Below, piece after piece: positions 10,421 through 19,720 of a stretch of 64,000 nucleotides of DNA. A program made the translations under genes and the position numbers. Source of the DNA: Pithys albifrons albifrons (lineage: Eukaryota > Chordata > Aves > Passeriformes > Thamnophilidae); the NCBI RefSeq assembly GCF_047495875.1, contig NC_092475.1, positions 7,778,501 to 7,842,500 on the forward strand, in the 5' to 3' direction. Within the stretch, counting starts at the first letter, position 1, and each line of letters opens with the position of its first letter. The notes beneath the pieces are model-generated. The model was given only the letters and a program-made list of their open reading frames with translations, had not been told where the DNA came from and searched no databases.

Positions 10421-12869
10421 ACAATGATGATATTAATTATTCTTGTAACCTCCATGTCAGGTTTCATCAGACCTGTCTTCCACCATCAAACAAAAACAGT
10501 CTGATGTCAAATTATTGAAGTCTCCCAGCTGCAGGAAATTCCACCTCCCATCTCCAAGTGTTTTTCTTTACCACAAAATAACAAGCACGTCCCATGTGTT
10601 TGCCTCAGTCCTGAAAGTGCTGTCTGTAAAAGTCATGTCACAACCTCAATCAATCACTCAACATTGGCCAACACTTTGGTAGATGATCCAGAAATGCTGC
10701 TTTCTGGGATTATACTTCAGGAAATAACATATTGCTGGCTGACAGCAGCAGCAAAATGCTTTAGAAGGGGGTTGAATAACCCAGAGTTACCCAAATGGTT
10801 CTTTCTGGACTTTTGGGGGCTGCATCTATTTACACACTCCTAAGTATGTGCCCCAAAGTGCCTCGTAGAAGTTGGGTGGCAGGGAGAGCACTTAAGAGTT
10901 GTTTATTGCTATGAATATACTAGTAATTATTTTTCTAGAACTAAATTCCTAAATATAGACAAGTATTTGTTAATTCCTCTTGCTTGCTTATGAAAACACA
11001 TGTTCAATTTCCTAGATATGAACATAGTTCACTAATTAATCAATCTGCTATGGAATAACAAAATGCTCCTAACCACTTAGACCCATGGAGAACACAGCCT
11101 GCAGATCCTAAGCCTGTCCTCCTTTCCTAGACTGGATATTCAAATTTTATGGATCTGCCAGTCAAGGTATAATAAAATGCAGAAACATGCTTGTAAAAAG
11201 AAATGTGATATTTACTGTTCAGCCATGTAATATCTCCTGCTTATACATCTCCCTTGAGGATATCTCAATGTTATTGAAAGAGTAGTTTTCCTAGACATGC
11301 TTCGTTTTCCTCTACTCTAGTTCTCCTTTTTTGTCATTTTCTCTCTCTTTTTTTTTTTCATTTCTTAGTTCTCCTTTGGAAAGCACCAACCCTTGCATTG
11401 CAATATGAGAAATGAGTGGCTTTTGAGACATCATAGAAGGTTTATTTTAATTGTTTTGTGACAAAAAGCTAGAGAAGTTTAGAGTGAGTATCTTTAAGAC
11501 CATTGAGGATTTAGACTTCAGTTGTTTGTGCCAGAGCCAGTCTGAACACAGACTTCATGGACATCCACCATCACCAAACTGACATAAATAAAATCAGAAC
11601 TGGGCCCTTTAGTGCTTGACTGCTGCCTTTAGCCAGTAGGACTCTGGCTCTGTTTTCCAGGAAACTTTGGGAATTACTGATCGATTGCCTTCAGGTGAAT
11701 GGCTGAAAGGAGAGATCAAGTAGCTGAATGCAAACTAGAACAAAGCTCTGAATTTAAAACCATCACAACTTGTCTTTGTTGTTGCCTTGTTGTGTGCAAA
11801 GGAGCCATGAGGTCTCTGGTGTTATGTCTGTCTGTGTCCATAAGTCTGTGGGTGCCTGCACGTTGTAGTGCAGTGCTGAAGGAATGGCAGCTTAAGGTCT
11901 TTGAGGAGGCAACAGTGTGGGGTTTGTAATAGTAAAGCTAAATGTCCTTTGATGATGCCTGTTGGTGAGAGAATAGAGAACACACTCTGCTACGTATGCT
12001 GGAACTTCAGGTCTCCTTGCTTTTATCACTCTTCTCATCTTTTGATGAGTATAGTGGAAAAAAAATGCCTCTTGTGAAAGGAAGTCTGGCTTTCAGTGCC
12101 AGGGTTTGTAAATGCGGAGAAGCAGCACAGGCCTCTCTGCTGCATGTGCCAGGTATTGCTGATGTGGTCAGGCGGCTGGGGAACAGCAAGGGGCTGCCTT
12201 CCCAGGAAACCAATCTCCATAACCATTTAGATGATAATCTACGGAAATCCCTGTGGTGGGCCAAGGAAGACAAAGTGGATCCACTCCGGCTTGGAGCTCC
12301 ACTACTCAATGCAGTAACTCTGGAGGAGATGTAGCTGTTCCTCCAGCACCCACAGAGGGCTACACCGTATGCCAGATCCATTTCATGAAATTCCTCCCTT
12401 CTCATTGCCTTAAGCATAATTACAAATACATTATGCAGTGTGAATTGTCACCCTTTTTTAGCATTCAGTGGTGCTATGAAACACCATCCTTTCCCCTTGG
12501 TGTACTGGGCTGAGATTAGTGCATTCCCCAAATATCCTCTGCCTGTGCCATCCCACTGTGACCCATGGAGGGACACCACAACCAAATGCTTTCCCTGATG
12601 GGATTTAGTCAATCACATCCTCAGTATCTTCTGCCCTCAGTTTTCACAGGGGTCAGGAATCCGAGTGTGCTGCTGATCCCAGGTCAGCACTCAATGAGCT
12701 GCTGCCAGGAGAGCCCTTGATTTCCAATGTGGGGAACAGTGGGATGTACAAAACCAAACAAAGTCAGATCCATTTATCCACTGGAAGAGGCACACTCTTC
12801 TCCCTCCTCCTAGAGGGGCTCATGCTGCTCACTAGCCTGCCTCCTGTGTGTGTGAACCTGGCAGGCAGG
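10421..12869. other. Unique noncoding sequence
   Basis: AT-rich stretches lie near 10900-11060 (CACTAATTAATCAATC) and a pyrimidine-rich run at 11330-11365. Overlapping frames on both strands at 11996-12513 (112, 136, 63 and 86 codons) lack domains. No transposon was recognised. Confidence 0.45.
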
Positions 12870-13150
12870 CTCTGCACAGCACCAGGCACACGCTCGGTGC
12901 GGTGCGGAGCACACGCGGAGCGTTGGCATCTCCTGCGGGAAACAGGACTTGACAGAAATTTCGAAAAAGTTGGGCTTTGGCTTGAGAGGCAGTGATCAAT
13001 TCTGACAGCGTCCTGCTCTGCTCAATATTCTCTCTGAACTGCCTGCAACCAAATGCCAGAGCAGCGCGTTTCTGCCCAAGTTCAAGAGGGGAGATGTAAA
13101 CACAGGCCGTAAAAGACCTGCGTGTCTCCAGCTTGTAGGGGTCGTAATTC
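12870..13150. promoter_or_regulatory. Local CpG cluster
   Basis: Eight CpGs fall within 47 bases (12891-12937), followed by scattered CpGs to about 13145 (CAGCGCG, GGCCGT, CTGCGTG, GGTCGT). The surrounding kilobases are CpG-poor. It is too small for a CpG island by usual length criteria. It could be an unmethylated enhancer core or a minor promoter. No TATA box or initiator was convincing. Confidence 0.35.
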
Positions 13151-13429
13151 TCTGCAGCAAAGTTACCTTTCCTGTTCCTATGAATTACTCTTACATTCTT
13201 GTAAGAGATACGGTTTGAGGTATTTATGGTGCATTCAATTCTGCTATCATTGATTTACTGGACTAAACCTGCTCCAGGATATGATGTAAAGCCCCTAATT
13301 CCAAAAAACTCTTACATCTCAGCGAGAACAGCATTTTCTGCCCTGTTGCCCTCAAGCAGATGACCAACAGAGATAAACAGAGGGCACTCCACTCTCGATT
13401 GCAATGTGCTTGGTGATGTGAAGGAATCA
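13151..13429. other. Unique noncoding sequence
   Basis: No repeat or gene was recognised. AT-rich in 13190-13260. Confidence 0.4.
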
Positions 13430-13640
13430 ATCAGACAAAAGCAGATTATTAGAGTGTCTGAGAGAGATCAAACATTGCTGGCATCTTCACCCACACACGG
13501 TTGATTTACAGGCAAGCTGATAAAGTGCTGCAGCTCACTGTCAGAAGTACATGACAGCTCCTCTAGCTCTATGGATAAATTATTGCTGAAGCCCATGATA
13601 ACATTTCTCCACCTAGCAACCAAACATAACAGGATGTGGC
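13430..13640. promoter_or_regulatory. Candidate enhancer with PBX/MEIS-type words
   Basis: ATCAATCAGACA (from about 13426), GGTTGATTTACAGG (13499-13512) and an inverted pair CTGTCA/TGACAG (13538-13543 and 13552-13557) are TALE-homeodomain words within 130 bases. No repeat lies in the segment. Function is inferred from motif density only. Confidence 0.35.
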
Positions 13641-13735
13641 TTTTAGTACTCAGAGCCAGAATGATACAAAGAGAAAACACAGAAACTCTTCAAGCAGTGA
13701 GGCAGCACACAAAAAGCGAGGCATGAATAGATTTT

Positions 13736-13766
13736 CACACGCACACGTGTGTTGTGTGTGTGTCTG
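13736..13766. repeat. CA/TG dinucleotide tract with CACGTG palindrome
   Basis: Alternating purine-pyrimidine sequence switches from CA to TG around CACACGTGTG (13742-13751), a perfect palindrome with an E-box/G-box core, and continues as a TG repeat. Such alternation can adopt Z-DNA and is usually length-polymorphic. Confidence 0.8.
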
Positions 13767-14099
13767 TGGCAGCTCTGAGGGCATAAAATTGGCTCTGTGT
13801 TAGAAGATTTGGAAATGCACGTGTCAAAATGCACATGATTGGGGTAGGCAATGGTTGCAGGAGCAGGAGGGCAGCAGTTTTAATCATGCCATGGGCAAAC
13901 TGAACATGGGGCTGTGGGAAGGCCCTTGGGTGGGTGGCTGGGGCTGCGCAGCACACACAGCAGCCCTGCACACCCAAGGTGAGGCTGCACGAGCTGCAGG
14001 GAACATCCATGGCAAGTATTAGGTGTTTCCTTTGCTTTGGAAAAGTGCCAGCAATATGAAACCAGCAAATGAGCCAGGCTTTAAATAACCTCATCCTGC
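13767..14099. other. Unique noncoding sequence
   Basis: Moderately GC-rich at 13860-14000, with no recognised family. The 119-codon minus frame (13735-14094) begins in the dinucleotide repeat side and has no domain. Confidence 0.4.
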
Positions 14100-14400
14100 T
14101 TTAAAAAGAGGCAAATCAAAATAATGCAGTCATTTGGAAGACAGTGCTAAAGGAAGGTGCCATTCGGATATTCTCTTTATTTTTATCTGGTGTCTTATAA
14201 AATAATAACTAATACAATCTGCTAAATATTGCATCATGGCTATTAGACATTGGGACTGTGCTCAAAAATTAAGTTGGGTTAATTAGAGCATGTACTGTGT
14301 GCCTATAAAGGACTAAATCAGGCTCTGTCTCAGGAGCCAGACGTGAGTGCTTTTCAAAAACTGAGAATGTGACCCTGACAACTTAAAATCTGAAGTACAT
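14100..14400. promoter_or_regulatory. Candidate conserved element, AT-rich homeodomain type
   Basis: The segment is non-repetitive. It carries GGGTTAATTAGAG near 14276-14288, ATATTGCATCATGG near 14227-14240, and AAATAATAACTAATAC near 14200. This is typical of vertebrate enhancers bound by homeodomain and POU factors. Conservation is not demonstrated. Confidence 0.3.
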
Positions 14401-15389
14401 TGAAAGTACTCACAGGTTAGAGGTTCTGCTGCCTCAGATGCCTTTGCTTTGAAATACACTTCCTTATTTAAAATTATTTTTTTCTCTTTGTTGCTCTATC
14501 TGAAGTCATTCTACAGAAGACTAGAGACATGAATATGGAAATAACTGTATGAAAGAAATTATGGAACTTGTTTATCTGCCAAATGAACAATCAGAATTTT
14601 TTTTCTCCCTATGGCTTTTACAGTTACAAGAATTTAGAAAAGGTGAGAGGTAAGTGAGAAATTCTGAGATGTAAAAGATGCAATCTGATGATATCCCTGA
14701 AGTAATTATTTGTTAGTTTGTTATATTAAGGACTTGGTATTGTTTTTATTGAGGACTCAGGACTGTTCATCTGCACATTGAGATCAAAGGCCAGTTTGTA
14801 TTTCTCTGTTTCTGATGTGTTTTGATGTGGTTGCTGAGTGAACGTGGCCCCAGCTCCGGAGGTGCCTCAATGAACCATTTGCTCTTGGCAATACCTGCAC
14901 AACTGTGTTACCTGAATGGGAGGATGGACCTGACTGCAATGTTTTCCTTATTAATAAGCCAGTTCCTGGCTGGATTGCTCCAAGTACATCTTCCCTTTCT
15001 GCCCACTGAGTGCAAGGATGGATTCTGTGATTGCTTCTCATGTCTGAAAACCTCCATGTAATCTTCCCAGAGGCTCTGCAGTCCACAGACACCTCCCAGG
15101 TCAGGCTCTGCAGGACCTCACAGGGAGGCTTTACCAGAGCAGCTCCTGTAAAAGCCAACGGGGATCGCGCAGCTTAATCCTCGTGTGCTGCACTGAAAAA
15201 TTACCCATAAATATTTCACCATTATGTTTTATTATTACAGTCAAATTTGTTTTATGTACTTATTATTTAAGGGATAATAGGGCAGGTGTCCCATTTTATG
15301 AGGCAATAATCTGGTTCACGTTGGCTCCATAGTTTATCCCTACCAGTGAGCTGCATTATCGCCAAGGGACATGGGGAGCTTGTCTTATT
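14401..15389. other. Unique noncoding sequence
   Basis: No gene was seen. Overlapping frames on opposite strands (14784-15158 minus, 14822-15061 plus) lack domains. At 15180-15270 there is an AT-rich segment with TTTATTATTACAG-type words that may belong to a regulatory element. Confidence 0.4.
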
Positions 15390-15480
15390 ATAGTAATAAT
15401 AATAATAACACCTTATATTTCTACAGCACCTTTCCTCCAGAATGATCTGAAAGTGTTTTATAAATCCTCTTTGATTTTTG
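15390..15480 (-). mobile_element. Ancient SINE 3' tail, AmnSINE1/deuterostome-SINE type
   Basis: On the minus strand the sequence reads AAAACACTTTCAGATCATTC, then GGTGCTGTAGAAATATAAGG, then (ATT)n. This parallels the shared tail of deuterostome SINEs such as AmnSINE1 and LF-SINE: a GCTTT...GGCGCTATATAAAT block followed by a short ATT repeat. The ATT repeat lies at 15393-15408 on the plus strand. The element may extend to about 15560. The exact family is uncertain; the type is a match from memory. Confidence 0.5.
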
Positions 15481-17084
15481 ACAACTGGGGTCATCTCAAG
15501 GATTATTTCAATAATGCCAGCTCTGGAGTCCAGATAGGAACCAGATTTTAGACCATTCAGGCAATATCTTTTGAATCTCTGAAAATGTTTGCAGTTTATC
15601 TCTTTCATACTCAAAGAGCTGGGTCTACATGTGTAGGGAATGAGACTCCAAATATTGCTGGATGTCCTTGGTTGTGGCACCATGGGCTCATATCCTCTGG
15701 AAGTGGAACGTGATGTCCTTCCATTGAAATGTCTTGTAGAACTGTCTCTGTAAGAGACACCAGAAGCAGCTCTGGGGAGAGCTGGGCCGCAGGCAGAGAC
15801 AGCCCTCATAGGCACTGGGAGGCTTGCTGGAAACCACATCCAAGAGCAGTGATTTCCCGCCCCCCCTCCATTAGGTAATGCTGTTCTCCCAGATGATTTA
15901 GATTATGTACCCTCAGAATGGCCATGATGGTAGTTGGTGGTAGTGCCCTTTTGGTACCTGCAGGTGCTGCTGAGAAAGGAAACCCTTCCCATTTCCCCTG
16001 GGCAGCTTAGTTTGGGTGTGTACTGGCAATACATATTGGCAATATGCAAGTGTATAGAGTGTATTAACTAAACTCAAGCTTGGCCCAGGCTGCTGCTATT
16101 TCTCCTGAACACAAATGACTGTGTAAAAGCTGAAGTTGCCTTCAAAGACAAGCATCAGTGGGAGCCCATTCCCAGCTCTCTTGGATGAGCCTGTGGCATG
16201 GGGAGTCTTGGATGGTTTCTGCATGATGTCACCAAGCATGTTTGCTTGTGTGCTCAGCCTTCAGCTGACGTGAGCAAGTATTGCAAGCCCATGGCTGACT
16301 TCAGAGCTTGTATTTCCAACATTTCCCCCCAGCCTGCCCCAGGGAAAAGAGTTGCCAAATGGAGATTAGGCTTGCATTTTATTACAAGTAAAAAGAGGAT
16401 TTACCTACAAATATTGCTGGTTTTTTGCTTTTTCTGCTGCTTCTCTCTTTTACGATTGTTCTTCCTTTTGTTCTCTTTTTTCAGTGGTGAATCCAGAAGG
16501 CAAAAAACCTTGGATGTTTTTCTGTAATATGAGTATCTAATAATTTCCAGTAATAGAAGTGGTTTATTTCTACTTGAAAGTTGAAGCCAGCTCTGATGAA
16601 GTTATATATTCTTTGATTAAATAAGATATATAAGACTGAGTCTCCTCTCTTAACAACCCAGAGCCACAAGGGCTTTGGCTACTCAGAGGCAGTTGTTACT
16701 CATTCCTCCCTTATCCACAATTCCAGGCTGACCTAAAAAACTTTCCCAACTAATGCCTCACTGAAATTGCCAGATTTCCACATTAAGTCAGAATTTTACA
16801 ATTTGAATTTTCCCCACAGGGGAAAAAAAACACCTTTAAAAGGAGAGTTTTGCTTGCTTGCATCTCACATGATTCAGCATTCTCTGAATGTACCATTTTA
16901 TTTCATGGTGGAGCAAAAAGGTCCAATTTCTGCCATCTTCATGGAGAATTAATAGATCAACCACATATTTAAAATATTAGTGTGTAGTTCTGCCAGTAGC
17001 TGCTTAAAAGGATTTTTTGCAGTCCCTACTTGTGTTTCTGAGTACTGAACACCTCAGGATGGTTCCTCTCGTTACACTTCAGCT
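15481..17084. other. Unique noncoding sequence
   Basis: The 190-codon minus frame at 15267-15839 is the longest in the window. It runs through the SINE tail and translates the ATT repeat as a tyrosine run, so it is not a gene. A 109-codon plus frame at 16198-16527 ends in low-complexity F/L/C translated from a T-rich run. Nothing else was recognised. Confidence 0.5.
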
Positions 17085-17300
17085 TAATGCTTTCATTAGA
17101 TCCATCACCCATTCACAAAATATGGCTCTGTGCGACATTTACATCAGGAAAACAAATCATACTGGGCCTCAACATTCCTCCTTTAGTAACTAAATGGATG
17201 TCTTGCCTCATCCAGGCAACAGGACACATCAAAAGTTCACTGGATTTATGGATAACAAATCACCAGCCGTCTCTCAAGCTTTGTACAAATTACCACGTTA
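17085..17300. promoter_or_regulatory. Candidate conserved noncoding element
   Basis: Non-repetitive sequence with CTTTCATTAGATCC, GGATTTATGGATAAC and AACAAATCA words (homeodomain/SOX-like). The 75-codon frame over it has no domain. Called on texture only. Confidence 0.25.
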
Positions 17301-17569
17301 TTTTATGGCACTGAGTGAACTGACCAGGCTGTGTGATTCAGGCATGGGCTGAAGCACCTTCTTGTCTTCAGCACCTAAATGTCCAAAATTAATATTTTGA
17401 ATGAGAAGATAGGAGCTCTCTGGAGGGCACATCCCACAAACACCCCCATCACAATGCTTTATGGACTGGAGAAAGTCCCATCCTGAAGGAATAAATGGTG
17501 GATTTTTCATGCCATGTCCACATCCAGGTGTTCAAACTCAGCTGAAACCACTATGCACAAAAAGAGCTT
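17301..17569. other. Unique noncoding sequence
   Basis: No feature was recognised. Confidence 0.4.
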
Positions 17570-17960
17570 TTTTGAGGATGTGGATATGAGTGCTTAGCTG
17601 TGTGATGCTTGTGTGATCAGTAGTGCAATTCCATATTCAGAGAGTAAAATATGAAATATGGTGTAAAGTAGCTGTTGCATTTGTGCTTTATCTTGAAACA
17701 GTAATTGAATAGCTGCTAAGTGCTGAATGCTGAAGGGGAAAAAACACCCTGTGTAGTTCTTTGGCGCTCTTATGCTACAAGAGTTCAGCCAGCCTAATTC
17801 ATGACATGCCTTCATATTTTTGGCCTTCCAAAATTCGACCAGATATGTTTCAGATGCAATGTCTCTATTATCTTGTGCTTTATCGGTGGAGAGGATGAGA
17901 GCACTTAATTTCCATGAGTTTCATTGTTGTTATCTCCCTAAGCACCCAGCCCAGGCAAAG
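17570..17960. promoter_or_regulatory. Candidate conserved noncoding element
   Basis: A long non-repetitive segment with several GATA words (CTTTATCTTG near 17686, TTATCTTGTG near 17868, TTATCTCCC near 17930), GCAATTCCATATTC near 17625 and TAATTGAATAG near 17701. The recurrence of TTATCT (GATA-type) within 300 bases is the main support. Confidence 0.3.
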
Positions 17961-18374
17961 AGCCTCGGAATGTAAAAAGAAGTGCTAATGCTCAGCTGTA
18001 GCTTGGTGCTGAACTCCTACAGGCATGGAGACCCTCCTCACATCTCAGCACGTGCAGCATCTCTGGCTGATCAAATACAACCAGAGAAGGCACAGCCCAG
18101 CACCACGGGGAGGTTTAAGGGGTCTGGTGAAGGTGCCATTCATCACATTATTGAGGGAATCTGTGATCTGATCAGCTCCCTCAATTGCCATTGGAAGGGA
18201 AAAGAAGGGCTGAAAAAGTTCATTTCCTTTGGGGCAACCTGCAGGTTGCAAACCCTGTGTCTCCTAAAGGTGCCCAACCTCTAATGGAGGGGATGTGGTT
18301 GGGCTGACAGTCCATGATAAATTTATTGGGATTCCGTTCTTAGAACTTGAGCTACTTCAGCACCAGCTCAGACA
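17961..18374. other. Unique noncoding sequence
   Basis: No recognised feature. A 100-codon plus frame (17982-18284) and a 68-codon minus frame overlap here without domains. Confidence 0.4.
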
Positions 18375-18500
18375 TCCCTGAATCACAGAATCACTAAGGT
18401 TGGAAAAGCTCTCCAGGAGCACTGAGTCCCATTCTGTGCCTGCCCACCTTGTCCCCCACCCCAGAGCACTGGGTGCCACGTCGAGGCATTCCTTGATGCT
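18375..18500 (-). mobile_element. CR1 LINE 3' tail, minus strand
   Basis: The plus strand reads AATCACAGAATCACTAAGGTTGGAAAAG followed by a TTGTCCCCCACCCCAGAGCACTGGGTGCCACGTC-like stretch. This is the reverse complement of a CR1 3' end. It matches the subfamily of the copy ending at 7240 (shared GCACTCAGTGC/CTGGG wording). It is 5'-truncated and inactive. Confidence 0.85.
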
Positions 18501-19429
18501 ACACTGCTCTACTCTTCTGGAAGAGCAGAACGAGGTGCTTTCCCACCAGGACCTCCATCCCAACACACTTCTGTTTCCTGCAGTACTTCAGAGGAAATGC
18601 AAACAGCCCAGAGTTCAGCAATAGCCAAGTCCTGGCAAAGAGTAGGGACAGTAAACAAAAGCTCCCTGTAGGCACTGAGGCTCTCATGGAGCTGAGGTCA
18701 CATCCATGACTTTCCAAAGCCCTGAATGCTGAGAGAACTGTGGAGTCTGGCTGGGCTGGGCTGGGCTGCCTCCTTCCTGCACCAAAATTTCAATGCAAAC
18801 AGAAAATGAAAATGTCTCTCTTCAAATATATTTAATTGCTTTCAAGTTTTGGCACTTCTGTTACTATTGGATTTTCAGGGTGTCCCATGGTAATGATTAG
18901 AACTAAGCAAATACCTCAAAATATTTTCCATGAAAACTCCCTTGAATAAAACATTGAATCGCCTTCAGCTGTGTTCACACCCCTTTCATATTTGCTTTCT
19001 CTGAATATTCCAGTGACTGATTTATGGGCAGAAATGTTAACTGAAACAGCAATTTTTAAGGGGATGTTGCATAACATTTATGGAAAGCAGATTTTAAATA
19101 TGGATATTGTCTCTCAGTGCAGCCTAAATGGAGTAAAAATAATACCAGGTGATTTGACTTAGACTCAGTAACCCGTCTCAGGGTCCAAAAGTGCAGAGAC
19201 CACTAAAAAAAGGAGTCCCTGGCACCACAAAGACCAAAATTAGGATCAGATACAGGCAGAGAGCTTAGGAGATATTCAGGGGGTTTTGAAGAAGTATCTG
19301 AGCAGCAAATGTGTCCAGCTCCTGTTAATAAAAATACCTTCACAAATCTGGCCAAAACTCAAAATAAATGTTGGGTATTGAATACATTTGAAAAATGTGA
19401 AAGTAATTCCAAGTTAACTGTGAACAGGA
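18501..19429. other. Unique sequence with short GGCTG repeat
   Basis: A pentanucleotide repeat of about four GGGCT units lies at 18749-18769. The rest is AT-rich and featureless, with a 63-codon frame at 18971-19162. Confidence 0.5.
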
Positions 19430-19720
19430 GAAGTGACTGAGTTCATTGACTTAGTTGTTTTCTACGAGTAAGTTGATTGGTCTTACTAATGACACAGGAG
19501 TCTTGGCTGCTTCTTGAAGATGTCATTGTCAAAGAGCAAATATTTGCATATTGCTCTTCAACATCATTAGTTTTGTTTTGGGAGGTGAGTCATTAAGACT
19601 AAGGTTTAAAAAAGTGTACGAATATTGCATGTGTGATTTGCATCTGTGACTAATATGTGCATAAATCAGGTGAGACTGCACAGAGCTGACCCATCCCTGG
19701 ACGTGCAAGGATGCACACAG
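19430..19720. promoter_or_regulatory. Candidate enhancer with octamer inside an inverted repeat
   Basis: An exact inverted repeat AAGAGCAA (19532-19539)/TTGCTCTT (19551-19558) encloses the POU octamer ATTTGCAT (19542-19549). Nearby are GGTGAGTCATTAAG near 19586 (AP-1-like), GATTTGCATCTG near 19636 (second octamer-like word) and ATGTGCATAAATC near 19655. The density of POU-type words is high. Confidence 0.4.

Noticed and set aside
14999..15030. GGATTCTGTGATTGC as another CR1 tail
   Set aside because: The preceding bases do not match CR1 3' UTR blocks, so this is probably a coincidental 9-mer.
15267..15839. Longest open frame in the window (190 codons, minus)
   Set aside because: It crosses an ancient SINE tail and translates the ATT repeat as a tyrosine run. 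No domain, and no codon structure suggesting a gene.
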